Source of the DNA: Undaria pinnatifida
Taxonomy: Eukaryota > Sar > Phaeophyceae > Laminariales > Alariaceae
Assembly (NCBI GenBank): GCA_012845835.1
Contig: JABAKD010000019.1
Span: forward strand, 5,813,494 to 5,877,493
Reading direction: 5' to 3'
DNA: 64,000 nt
A program made the translations under genes and the position numbers. This document shows positions 34,580 to 40,547 of this stretch, in pieces. The notes under the pieces are model-generated. The model was not told where the DNA came from, ran no database searches, and saw nothing but the letters and a program-made list of their open reading frames with translations. Each line of letters begins with the position of its first letter. Position 1 is the first letter of the stretch.

Positions 34580-35405
34580 CAGTAGCAGCAGCAGCATCAG
34601 CATCATCATCAGCAGCAGTAGCAGAAGTAGCCCGGCAAGAGGTTTGGCTTATTATTCGCTCGAGGCTATTACTATTGCGTGGAGACAGTTGTTGGGCCTG
34701 AGGCAGTCGGTGGCAGTCTCTCATGGCCCGCATTCTCTACTACGCTTTTTTTTAGGATGTAGCCTGTTTCCTTTTGTTAAACGTTTGGCGGTTCGTTAAT
34801 TCCAACTCGTACGAACGTTTGCTTATGTCCGAGTGCTCGCTTGTTTCTTGTAGACTGTTTGCATTTGTTCTGCAGATATGAATGTTCGCTCCTTCGTTTT
34901 TGTTAACTCTAACGGACGTGTAGTTGTGTTCGTTTGTTCGTTTTTTTTTTTTTCATGATGGCTCATTTTTCGCAACTCTTAAACGTGTGTAATACTTGAT
35001 ACGTAGAAGCATGTGCTTACGTTCGTCTGTATTTATTTTTGTTTGAACTTATTTTCGTTTTGTCCCGTTCTTTCTTTGTGTCCTCCCTTGTTTTCTCCCC
35101 CGCCACGTTTTTGCTATTTTAAGGCGCCTGCCGCCGGCTATGCTTCCAACACCACCGCAGGCGGTGCCTCGGCTGGGGCTGCAGGGGAATCGTCCCCTGC
35201 CGCGGCGACGCCGCCAACCAACGCCGATCTCATGGCGGACTTAGACGACGATGATGACGAAGAACAGGAGGAAGTAGCCAAAACCAAACCGGGCGGGGGT
35301 AGCGAGGGCGCTCCCGGTGGTGCTGATGGGGGTACGGCAGCGGTAGCGACGGATGGTGCGGAGGAATGGGTGCTTTCCGACAATATAGACTGGTCCTCGC
35401 ACTGA
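17925..35405 (+). CDS. CD2BP2: CD2BP2/Lin1-type GYF-domain protein (U5 snRNP)
   Basis: The family (human CD2BP2/U5-52K, yeast Lin1/Snu40) is a U5/tri-snRNP component that binds proline-rich partners through its GYF domain. The exons are 17925-18027, 26110-26531, 26930-27022, 29366-29448, 30624-30881, 31222-31607, 33193-33404, 34193-34252 and 35124-35405. All junction phases agree, giving 632 codons plus TGA. Visible domains are the basic KRKVRF near residues 22-27, matching the family's KRKVTF start; Arg/Gly and Glu/Asp runs at 35-175; the conserved IEPFNLRNERDMGYFD block at about 183-198; DERDAWLAEMD; LLLEEETVIQALRRLG; ELADALLQAGQHDVYQQTRE; and a GYF domain from about 494 with GPYGVSQM and WAEQGYF. 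It is almost twice the human length because of low-complexity inserts. Human alignments are from memory. Intron 1 is 8.1 kb and intron 7 uses a GC donor. Confidence 0.9.
18468..18553 (-). repeat. LTR-like direct repeat, downstream copy
   Basis: This shares TTCGTAGAGTCCAAGCCCGG, then ATGCCCTGAC(C/T)GCCACGCGG and a GGACAGAGAGGAGAGG block with 23204-23295, in the same orientation. The two copies bracket the copia-like coding remnants. Outside the block the copies diverge, so the LTR boundaries are not defined. Confidence 0.6.
18559..19009. repeat. 451-bp near-perfect inverted repeat (hairpin)
   Basis: Two arms of about 215 bp are reverse complements with scattered mismatches. The left arm starts near CGCCAGCTAAGAATACAGCT and the right arm ends with TATCCTTAGCTGGCG; the centre is near 18784. 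Because of the symmetry both strands encode nearly the same peptide (MPKSTSWTTEDAMAMMAGG on plus, MPKSTSRTTEDAKAMMAGG on minus). It sits between the LTR-like repeat and the copia linker and is transcribed as part of intron 1. Confidence 0.85.
19057..19640 (-). pseudogene. copia pol linker region, degenerate
   Basis: A low-complexity, proline/arginine-rich stretch lies downstream of the integrase. It includes two ~85-bp tandem units (19190-19335) sharing GAGGCGTCCACCGC and CTGCCGGGAC. Copia elements have a variable linker between integrase and reverse transcriptase; here the reverse transcriptase does not follow. Confidence 0.5.
19640..20433 (-). pseudogene. copia integrase, degenerate
   Basis: Visible features are a zinc-region remnant (HFHEVLLRKT ... 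CRGCSVAKG), the first catalytic Asp in VFVDLSGP, the strand YTLIVHDNFSRYTWVHF, and NGVAERALG with the terminal Glu. The middle block reads IGPSNGSGEL where active enzymes have D-N-G-x-E-(F/L), so the second catalytic Asp is Ser. The chain resumes in a shifted frame as ANKSPYEMWYG, the copia integrase C-terminal signature (near 19750). A TAG at 20434-20436 replaces the usual Trp before the zinc-region His. Confidence 0.88.
20437..21240 (-). pseudogene. copia zinc knuckles and protease, degenerate
   Basis: From high to low coordinate there are three zinc-knuckle-like motifs (CYRCGKKGHWRVNC near 21190-21150, a decayed second, and CTRCNGRGHAADVC). The retropepsin-like active-site region AWLFDSRASTHMT follows, where the catalytic D-S-G triad reads D-S-R. 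An in-frame TAA is at 20795-20797. After it the frame shifts at an A8 run (20653-20660), and the pre-integrase segment continues down to the TAG at 20434. Confidence 0.85.
21555..21937. repeat. Minisatellite inserted in the gag remnant
   Basis: About six degenerate units of 50-65 bp are built from TACCCGGAACTTCTGGAAGT followed by TCTGTA and a CAT(A/C)C(C/A)C spacer. They interrupt the gag reading between PHEKMSRIEDLAAK (near 21945) and the segment encoding the RNIASCDSIGRDDTIKAV-like helix (near 21500). The core GAACTTC..GAAGTTC is an inverted repeat. Confidence 0.75.
21938..23160 (-). pseudogene. copia gag, degenerate
   Basis: The segment SPREAWDALLAWYGPQTTEA with following DLSRCLNSSKIAPGSNPHEK is typical of the copia-type gag/UBN2 domain (A-W-x-x-L...Y). 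The N-terminal part starts with a coiled-coil-like EIQQLRSEIQQLRRELQ and poly-Ala. It contains a tandem duplication (22545-23060) and several frame changes. Confidence 0.8.
22545..23060 (-). repeat. ~255-bp tandem duplication with CAG runs in gag
   Basis: Two units, 22550-22790 and 22793-23055, are nearly identical. Both encode ITHAMREMMAEFIRNNGRPE and AQENSAAAAAA. The CAG tract differs greatly in length between units (about 9 repeats at 22607-22633 against about 16 at 22851-22899). Confidence 0.85.
23165..23176 (-). other. Primer-binding-site-like word
   Basis: The minus strand reads TGGTACCAGAGG, 10 of 12 matches to TGGTATCAGAGC, the initiator-Met-tRNA primer-binding site common in copia elements. 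It lies about 28 bp inside the LTR-like segment, in the correct strand and order. Confidence 0.55.
23204..23295 (-). repeat. LTR-like direct repeat, upstream copy
   Basis: Partner of 18468-18553. It is located on the 5' side (minus sense) of the primer-binding-site-like word and gag, as expected of a 5' LTR remnant. Confidence 0.6.
23515..24190 (+). repeat. GGGTCGGGTC minisatellite arrays
   Basis: Two clusters (23515-23815 and 24050-24190) carry GGGTCGGGTCGGG interrupted by AGGAGGTTTTCAAATATC-type words. The array lies in intron 1 of the CD2BP2-type gene and has a related fragment at about 0.8 kb. Confidence 0.8.
24300..24975. repeat. Cluster of CAGTCGAAAA / TTTTCGACTG inverted words
   Basis: About ten copies of CAGTCGAAAA or its reverse complement lie at 24306-24330 and 24825-24965, in both orientations. 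Neighbouring copies can pair into short hairpins. Located in intron 1. Confidence 0.75.
25820..25895 (+). repeat. CTGCTGCTCTG tandem repeat
   Basis: About six 12-bp units of CTGCTGCTCTG(C) in tandem, about 215 bp before exon 2 of the CD2BP2-type gene. Confidence 0.85.
26044..26106 (+). repeat. CCCA-repeat pyrimidine tract before exon 2
   Basis: CCCACCCACCCACC-type tandem ends directly at the acceptor CCTACAG, so the microsatellite itself serves as the pyrimidine tract. Confidence 0.7.
26110..26531 (+). CDS. CD2BP2: CD2BP2-type gene, exon 2 (acidic/basic runs)
   Basis: The acceptor is CCCCCTACAG at 26109 after a long CCCA-repeat pyrimidine tract, and the donor is CGG|GTGAGA. It encodes two RRGRPDEEEEE blocks with RGRRRRKKG spacers, a (GAT/GAC)n-encoded Asp run near 26426-26459 and ARRMVEKVRGEEEEDEHYER. 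The two similar blocks suggest an internal duplication. The human protein also has an acidic low-complexity segment here. Confidence 0.8.
26930..27022 (+). CDS. CD2BP2: CD2BP2-type gene, exon 3 (PFNL..GYFD block)
   Basis: 31 codons between CGCTTCAG and GTGGGT, phase 0 on both sides. It encodes the most diagnostic non-GYF block of the family, (I)EPFNLRNERDMGYFDTNG. Confidence 0.92.
27380..27715 (+). repeat. Dispersed repeat R1, copy 1
   Basis: A ~340-bp unit begins TGCATGGCCGTAGTCGTATG, passes through AAGCGCGAAGCGCCGTGAGG and ends at a G-run. Full copies are at 45361-45732 (plus) and 47575-47952 (minus), with fragments at 33757-33840 and 63712-63772. It lies in intron 3 of the CD2BP2-type gene. 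Open frames on both strands recur in every copy but look unlike protein. Confidence 0.85.
27775..28120. repeat. Degenerate GCCTTATATAGGG tandem repeat
   Basis: Repeated words such as GGCGGATGCCGCCCTGAATA, CGCCTTATATAGGGCCCAGC and CGCCTTGTATAGGC are spaced about 55-65 bp apart. Confidence 0.65.
28125..28760. repeat. ACTAATAGTA palindromic AT-rich array
   Basis: About 600 bp in intron 3 is made largely of TACTAATAGTAC / GTACTATTAGTA words. Every unit is close to its own reverse complement, so the tract could extrude cruciforms or fold in RNA. Confidence 0.85.
28205..28885 (+). repeat. Pair of ~165-bp direct repeats flanking the AT array
   Basis: 28205-28360 and 28715-28890 share GGCGCACC, CTC(G/A)CTTGAGG(A/C)GGTCTAT, TCTGAGGCAAAAACTGTTTT and GTGA(A)CTGAAAGTCCAAC in the same order. 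They bracket most of the ACTAATAGTA array, suggesting duplication of a larger unit. Confidence 0.75.
29095..29310 (+). repeat. Dispersed repeat R5, copy 1
   Basis: This matches 49580-49795. Shared words in order are TATTCGGGATA, GATCTCA, AATTGGCAGACCTGC and ACTCTGT, ending near CTTACAATTAC / TTTGTAATTC. It lies just upstream of exon 4 of the CD2BP2-type gene. Confidence 0.6.
29366..29448 (+). CDS. CD2BP2: CD2BP2-type gene, exon 4 (DAWL block)
   Basis: The acceptor is TTTCCAG and the donor is AG|GTAAGA (phase 2). It encodes KEEDERDAWLAEMDEGAM, matching the family's D-x-W-L-D-x-(V/I/M) segment that follows the PFNL block. Confidence 0.88.
30372..30580 (+). repeat. Dispersed intronic repeat R2, two tandem copies
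   Basis: Each ~100-bp copy reads GTAGGAA(C/T)GGTGCTCC then TCTCGA(A/C)A(G)GG(A/G)TGCGTGG, CAAGC(A/C)ACAAAT and a long C-run. Other copies are at 33512-33605 (plus), 31640-31745 (minus) and 42890-42965 (minus). Located in intron 4. Confidence 0.8.
30624..30881 (+). CDS. CD2BP2: CD2BP2-type gene, exon 5
   Basis: It starts after GAGAGCAG and completes the AG|G arginine codon from exon 4. It encodes MREALIPLLLEEETVIQALR, RLG and then a Gly/Ala-rich stretch, matching the family's LLPRETV..ALRRLG helix. The donor is GG|GTACGT, phase 2. Confidence 0.88.
31222..31607 (+). CDS. CD2BP2: CD2BP2-type gene, exon 6
   Basis: The acceptor is CTGTACAG and the donor is G|GTGAGC (phase 1). After an acidic/Gly-rich insert it encodes RLTELADALLQAGQHDVYQQ and TREDLEE, which corresponds to the family's RLSGLADQ..G..GVYQETRE helix. 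Confidence 0.9.
31640..31745 (-). repeat. Dispersed repeat R2, inverted copy
   Basis: TGCCTTAGTCATTTGACCAT and GACCACGCATCC are the reverse complement of the R2 units. It starts 30 bp after the exon 6 donor. Confidence 0.7.
32155..32427 (-). mobile_element. tRNA-derived SINE, copy 2 (best promoter)
   Basis: On the minus strand the head carries an A-box-like TGGCGTATCAGG (32402-32413) and a canonical-looking B box GTTCGAATCC (32358-32368), followed by CCGAGTGCATACTCG. Then come the family body (GCTGAACCCTATGCGCGATA) and the tail CCGTGACCACGGCTGGTCC. The element lies antisense in intron 6 of the CD2BP2-type gene. Confidence 0.85.
32905..33058 (+). repeat. TTGGG/TTTTGGG interstitial telomere-like tract
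   Basis: 154 bp of TTGGGTTGGGTTTGGG-type units lie in intron 6, 135 bp upstream of exon 7. It resembles telomeric repeats in composition but lacks the A of TTAGGG. Confidence 0.85.
33193..33404 (+). CDS. CD2BP2: CD2BP2-type gene, exon 7 (GYF domain, first half)
   Basis: The acceptor is CACCCCAG. It encodes a Gln/Met-rich segment and then YFEYRGKDGNVHGPYGVSQM and RGWAEQ, the first half of the GYF domain (W, GP(F/Y) and Q-M positions present). The exon must end at CAG|GCGAGT: using the nearby GT (33409) would shift the frame into a stop in exon 8, whereas the GC donor gives an uninterrupted WAEQ|GYF motif. Confidence 0.9.
33512..33605 (+). repeat. Dispersed repeat R2, copy in intron 7
   Basis: AGTAGGAACGGGGCTCCATC and AAAGGGATGCGTGGTCAATG match the R2 units at 30.4-30.6 kb. 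It lies about 110 bp after the GC donor of intron 7. Confidence 0.75.
33757..33840 (-). repeat. Dispersed repeat R1, truncated copy
   Basis: GTAGGGATGCGAGATTCAAT and ACTACGGCTATGCCTAAATT match one end of R1 and run into a C-rich tract. Confidence 0.65.
33900..34145. repeat. GACCATTGACCGTTGA-type degenerate tandem
   Basis: About a dozen words like ACCATTGACCATCGACCGTTG occur in both orientations in the second half of intron 7. Confidence 0.6.
34193..34252 (+). CDS. CD2BP2: CD2BP2-type gene, exon 8 (GYF motif)
   Basis: 20 codons between GGTTACAG and GTGAGT, phase 0 on both sides. It begins with GYFDGDQAVMMRKV, the defining GYF triplet and following strand. Confidence 0.9.
34371..34620 (+). 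repeat. (AGT)n microsatellite
   Basis: About 250 bp of AGT/GTA triplets with a few substitutions, ending in AGCAGCAGCATCAGCATC. Located in intron 8. The 180-codon poly-Ser and other-frame poly-Val/Thr frames are artefacts. Confidence 0.95.
35124..35405 (+). CDS. CD2BP2: CD2BP2-type gene, exon 9 and stop
   Basis: The acceptor is CTATTTTAAG. An Ala/Gly/Asp-rich linker ends in EEWVLSDNIDWSSH and TGA (35403-35405). The last residues take the place of the family's short hydrophobic/acidic tail. Two decayed copies of this end follow within 260 bp. Confidence 0.85.
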   Translation, partial: APAAGYASNTTAGGASAGAAGESSPAAATPPTNADLMADLDDDDDEEQEEVAKTKPGGGSEGAPGGADGGTAAVATDGAEEWVLSDNIDWSSH

Positions 35406-35439
35406 AGAGAGCGGACAGGCGAAGTATAGCGGGTAGCGA

Positions 35440-35665
35440 GTAATCATGGGGGGGGTGAGTGTTTTCCGACCATTTGGGCTGGCCCTCGCACTGAAAGAGC
35501 GAACGGACGAAGGGGTTTGGGGTAGAGTTAGGCTTCAAGGGGCGACGAAGGCGGTATCAGCAGCAGCGACTGACGATGCCGAGGCATGCGTTCTTTCCGA
35601 CTTTCCGACTTTCCGACAATATAGACTGGTGTTTGCACTGAACGAGCGAACACACGAAGGCTTGC
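35440..35665 (+). pseudogene. Two decayed copies of CD2BP2-type exon 9 end
   Basis: 35450-35510 and 35565-35660 each repeat the last ~60-90 bp of exon 9 plus its 3' flank. GTGCTTTCCGACAATATAGA and CTCGCACTGAA of the real exon reappear as GTGTTTTCCGACCATTTGGG and GTTCTTTCCGACTTTCC..., each followed by GCACTGAA.GAGCGAAC. The second copy keeps CGACAATATAGACTGG exactly. They lie after the stop codon, so they may be 3' UTR. Confidence 0.8.
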
Positions 35666-35699
35666 TAGCCGTCGAGGCGAATTGACCGAGAGAAATGGA

Positions 35700-36460
35700 G
35701 GTCGTCGAAGAGATGACGAAACGCAGCGATAAATAGGAAGTGGAAATATCTCTGTGCTTGGACGCCGGCGCTTTTGTTCATTGTCGCCTGTTAAGTTACC
35801 GCGTGGTAGTATAGGCACTCGTAGCGCGGCTTGCACACCTGGTGCATAGGTACTCGTAGAGCGGCTTGCCCACCTGTACCTGTCAACCATTGTCTGCATG
35901 TCTGTACGCCTTCGGGAGTCTATGCAGAACATATTTACTGCGGCGGCGGCGGTGGTGGTGGTAGAGTGGCGGAGGTGGTGGAGGTGGGAATGACCATAGG
36001 GGTCTCTTTGTTCTGGTGTCGTTATTCGTGGCAGGGTTGTTTTGGTTCGCTTCTGAAACGTTTGCGGAGAGTGTCGCGGAATAACATGCAGCGGAGAAGA
36101 ACGATCACGCGCGCTGTGGTTTCCTTGTGCATCTCGGTCGGGCAGCTATCTATTTGGCAGCGTGGCTCCAGAACTACAGCAAAACAACTATATTGCTCAG
36201 TGTAAGGGGTTGGTCTGTCACTAGTACCGTCGAGCTATCCGTCCGACGGTGCGTCTGACCGTTCGGAAAATCTAATGTCATCAAACGGTATACCGGTGCT
36301 TTCTACGCCGAGATCAAGGTGTATTTCTATAGTAAAATCCGTTCACACGGCAAAAACAAACGTTTTTTACGTCACCCCGACTGAAGTTTTCACGGTATAC
36401 CGTTTTCTGGCCGAAGTTGCATGGGGAGTGGAAGTGTCGTAATTGCCATGCCTAATTTCG
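35700..36460. other. Downstream flank, no gene
   Basis: A CGG/GGT triplet run is at 35940-35990. Small duplications include TAGGCACTCGTAG / TAGGTACTCGTAG with GCGGCTTGC near 35813 and 35847. Confidence 0.4.
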
Positions 36461-36740
36461 GCGTCCCCGATGGCCTAGTAGATAAACCGTGTAACTTCTA
36501 AGGTCGATTTTGCAAGTTTGAGACCGCCCGAATGCATGCGCCTTCTCGTTGGGACTCTTTCTGCGTAAAAATCGACTAAAAAGCGTGCGTGAGCATTCGA
36601 CGAAAATCGACAATTAGTCGGGAAAGCTGAACCCTATGCGCGATAAAAATGAAGGCGCGTACCGGGAAGACACCTACCTGTGACCAAGGCTTGTTCAAAA
36701 GGTCGCTGAGGGTAAAACGTCTCACGAGTTGAGCTGGAGA
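36461..36740 (+). mobile_element. tRNA-derived SINE, copy 3
   Basis: It begins GCGTCCCCGATGGCCTAGTA (A-box-like TGGCCTAGTAG) and has a degenerate B box (AAGTTTGAGACC). It continues with GCTGAACCCTATGCGCGATA and ends after CTGTGACCAAGGCTTGTTC and GAGTTGAGCTGGAGAG, matching copy 4 throughout. Confidence 0.85.
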
Positions 36741-38185
36741 GTACAGGTGATGATCAGTAAAGGAAATAGTCAGAGGGGGGTATACCCCTGTCTTTTTCGG
36801 CCATTTGGGGGTATAGGGAAAACACGATTGCAGAACGTGCCCGCGCTCGCCCCGAACTGCCTCAATTTCAATTGGGACTAGTTGGCACGACACGCGCAGC
36901 CCATGCCGAGTTGTTGCGTGTTTTTTTGTTTTTTTTTCGGACACGCTATTGGGGTTAACGGACCCGCGATGCAGGCGGAAGGCAATAGGATCCCCTCATA
37001 TGACTACCAGGTACAACTTAGGGGGGTATTCCCCTGCAAATCTACCTAATTTATGTACTATCCGCTCGTGACCACCGTTTCCCACCACTCTTGATTGAAA
37101 TGGTTACATTTTTTTACCAATTCCGACACCCGCAAAAGCGAGTACGACATGGACGTCTACACTTCGCCGCCCAACAGCCTGAACAGACAACAAATGGAAC
37201 ATCCTGTAGTTGCGACTAGTTGCAACCGTTTGGCTCCGAAAAAATGGCGGGATGCGAGACCAACAAAACAGAGCAAATGATAATGTTTAGACGAAAGGCA
37301 ATAATAAGTAATTATTCTTGCACGCAATGGGATTATCAGAAGACGTATCGCAGGTCGTGGGTGCTACCCGATACCCGGTGCTTCGTTGTCGGGCCGGAGG
37401 GAACGAACACATATCGAAGCATACACAACGAAGTCACTATAAAAGTAGAGGCAGCAGCAACGCCAGAGAAAGCAGATAACACAACAACAGCAGCATACGA
37501 TACGCATCATACCCTTTGCGAGTCTGAAAAAAACAGTCTGTGTTTTTCCGCTGCTGATTGCTCCAAGGATGGGTATTACGCACAAATGCGGTAGACGTGG
37601 GTTAATTGATTGCGCGTAACTGCGTCAAAGCTGCCGTTAGTGCTTGGAGCTCTTCTATTAATGATTCAGCTGTTTGACGTACTTACACGTAGTTACGTCT
37701 GATGCTGGGCACTAAAAGTACACTGAGGGAGAGAAGGGCAACGGATATGGTTGACTACATCACAGGTTACAGTATAACCCAACCAGAAGTTCCTGAATAG
37801 TTTGTGAACGTTGTAACTGTCGATATACGAATCCTACCAAAAAACGTGCTTCCTTCGCAGCATAAGCTGTTACCCGCAATCAATAAAATATATAGTTCAC
37901 CTCTGTACCTACGGTCCTCCGTGCACTTAGCACGAGCCCGGGGCCACAGCATCGCTGCACACCCGGCTCGATATAGATGAATGGACTCAGATCACCAACC
38001 GAACACAGAGCAACAGTTAGTTTATGCGTACCAGGTGGAGACTTTCCCAGAGGTCTCCATGTCGGTTACATTATACAGCTCGAGTAAGAACATGCTTCTT
38101 CCTGCATATATATCATCAGTGATAAGCCCGAGTATACGCCAGTATGGCCCCAGGCGCCACAGGTTACGCGCTTGGCCCCCGGCCG
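36741..38185. other. No supported feature
   Basis: One TACCAGGTA motif at 37005. Open frames up to 124 codons have no recognisable domain. Confidence 0.35.
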
Positions 38186-38189
38186 TGCC

Positions 38190-39475
38190 TCTTTTTCTTG
38201 CCTGTCTGAAGCCGTTTATCTTACTCAAAAGTATCATCAAGCGTGGTGCTACCCAATTTCTTCACAATGTTTCTTCCAAGTGATCCCGAACGATTGCCCC
38301 CGCACAGCCACGGGTATCGATAGCCGGGATACACAGACGGCTTTCGTTGGCCGATTGCTACTGGTATACCGTAGGTACATACCCTTTCCCGAGCTCTCAC
38401 GATTGTGAGCTGCATCATAGGGTTGTATATTCGACCCCCTGTCCGATTCTGGATGTTTTGTTGACATCCTTTGATGACCATGTGATCTGCATCTAAGACT
38501 ATTCAGGGTGGCCTAATGTAATGGAGTGCCCTCCGTAGAAGGATAGTTCATAGATTCGACGTAAAACCATGTCATGGTTAAGGTGAAACCACGTGATATT
38601 AGATGTCACACTCACGTCAAGGCCATCATAGATGGGCGATAATGTAGGTGACGATGATGGGATAAGCAGGACGCTCCTCATCTCCCTACCACCCTGCCCA
38701 ACCCTGCCCTACTCTGTCTTGTCTGGCTTTTTCTGTCTTTTGGAGTTTAATGTGGAGGAAATAAATGTATAATTTTTGAGTATATCCAGCGAGCCATGAG
38801 GAGAGACCAACCAAAGACACCGGAACCCATGCGGAGCACGCTTCCCAACACCGACCAACCACACATCCCCCACTCGGAGTATCACCACATTGGCCTGCCT
38901 TATTCTCACCTGCTAGGGTTCCGTGTACTGAGCACCAAGACTTGGCTGAAAACCCGTCTTTCAAGCCGTTGATGCGATTTTTTCGTCTATATCATGTGTC
39001 AGAAGCCGTGCTTCTCACTCGAAAAGATCCCCAGGCATGACTCTGCCCAAACTTCAATTTGTTCTGCAAAGCCATCCCGAACGGTTGACCCCCGCGCAGT
39101 CATAGGCATCGATCGCCGTAGTATAACAGACGGCCAGCCTGCGGCATCTTGGGTGCCGTATGTGCTGAGAAACACGGTTTGGCTGAAAGCTGTCTTCCAA
39201 ACCATTTTCTTAAAGTTATCGTATTTGCTGTCTGTCTAAAGCCGTCTTTCTCACTTCAAAGAGCCCTCGGCGTGACTGCACAAGTTCCAACTTTGTTCTG
39301 TCAAACGATCCCGAACGATTGACCCTGCACAGTCACGGGTATCGATATATAGCCGGTATACACGGGTGGTCGGCTTGCGCCAAAATCCAACCTTCCGGGG
39401 TGCCGCGTGTGTTGAGCACACCACGATTTATTTGACTGAAATACCGCCTTTCCAAGCCACTGATGTGTGGTGCTT
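38190..39475 (+). repeat. ~240-bp tandem/dispersed repeat R6
   Basis: Two adjacent units (38995-39235 and 39230-39475) share GTCTAAAGCCGT..TTCTCACT, GATCCCGAACG(A/G)TTG(A)CCC, CACGGGTATCGAT and CCGTGT.TGAGCAC. Partial units are at 38195-38345 and 38915-38975. Confidence 0.75.
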
Positions 39476-40547
39476 GCACCTTGCTAAATGCCCGCTAATC
39501 TGCAAGAAGAGCACCACCTAAAGCTGAGAGCGCCGATTTCTCCGACATCATCTATCTGCGGACCCCCGTAGCACTGCTGCCGCCACCGCCCATGCCCCCC
39601 CCCCGCCCCCCCCCCCCCCCAACTGCCCGTGCTGCAGCCAAGTGTGCTTCACTCCGTCTCAAAGTACAACATATTTGCGTCGCCGCGATCTAATGGTCCG
39701 CCATCCGATCATTGTAATGTGCCTGCCTACCCATTCGCCAATGTCTACAGTAGATTTAACGGTACGGCCGATCGTTCAATGCAAGTATTCGGATCGGATG
39801 ATACCTGAGACTACCGGCCCCGAGTCAGGGGGACCTCGCCTGGAATAATCTCCGCGTTGAGTGCGCTCTCAGCGCGGCGACCATCTCTTATAATTAAATG
39901 GCTAGCATTATATTATCTATCTCATTGTCGTTTTGCGAACCTTCCCTCCCACAAATATCGCCAGGCAGGGAGCAGGGCGTATGGTCACGATCAAAAGTAG
40001 CAAAGTTGAAGATGCGACTTGTCTTCTCGAACCCTCGGCGACCACCTTCTTACATTGACTACCGCCTTGGACAATTCTATTTGATTAAGTACATAATCCG
40101 CCGCAGAACGAGCTTGATTTCTTCATCACGTATTTGTTAGCGTTTCAAAAGAAAAATAACGAGCTCTAGCTTTTTGAGAACGGTACCGGGCTGTTTATTG
40201 CTCATGGGCCCATACTGCTGTATCTACTCATTTTATACATGATCAACGCTTGAGGAGCACCAGAAAATTGGATGCTTTCCCCACTATATTCAGTTTAGAT
40301 ACTCGCATCTCCCAAGTTCACCATGTGTGGGCGCAGCGTGCCGTAGCAGCGGTCTGCCGGAAGAACCCCACGCCGCTTGTTTGTCCGTGTCGAACTCCAG
40401 CTGCAGCCTCCCAAGCCTCTGTGTTCCCAACGACCCGGCCACAGCTACAGCACCAGCTCCTGCGTTTGTTTGTGGTTCTAGGTGGCCGACATTTGCTTGG
40501 CTTGAACTACCGTAGCGCAGCACGCTTCCCTATCAATCACGCTGTTT
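39476..40547. other. Flank between R6 and the minus-strand gene
   Basis: A pure C tract is at about 39594-39620. The part just below 40548 is the expected 3' UTR of the minus-strand gene; I could not identify its polyadenylation signal. Confidence 0.4.

Noticed and set aside
34257-34799. 180-codon poly-Ser frame and overlapping poly-Val/poly-Thr/poly-Leu frames
   Set aside because: They arise from the (AGT)n microsatellite in intron 8 of the CD2BP2-type gene.
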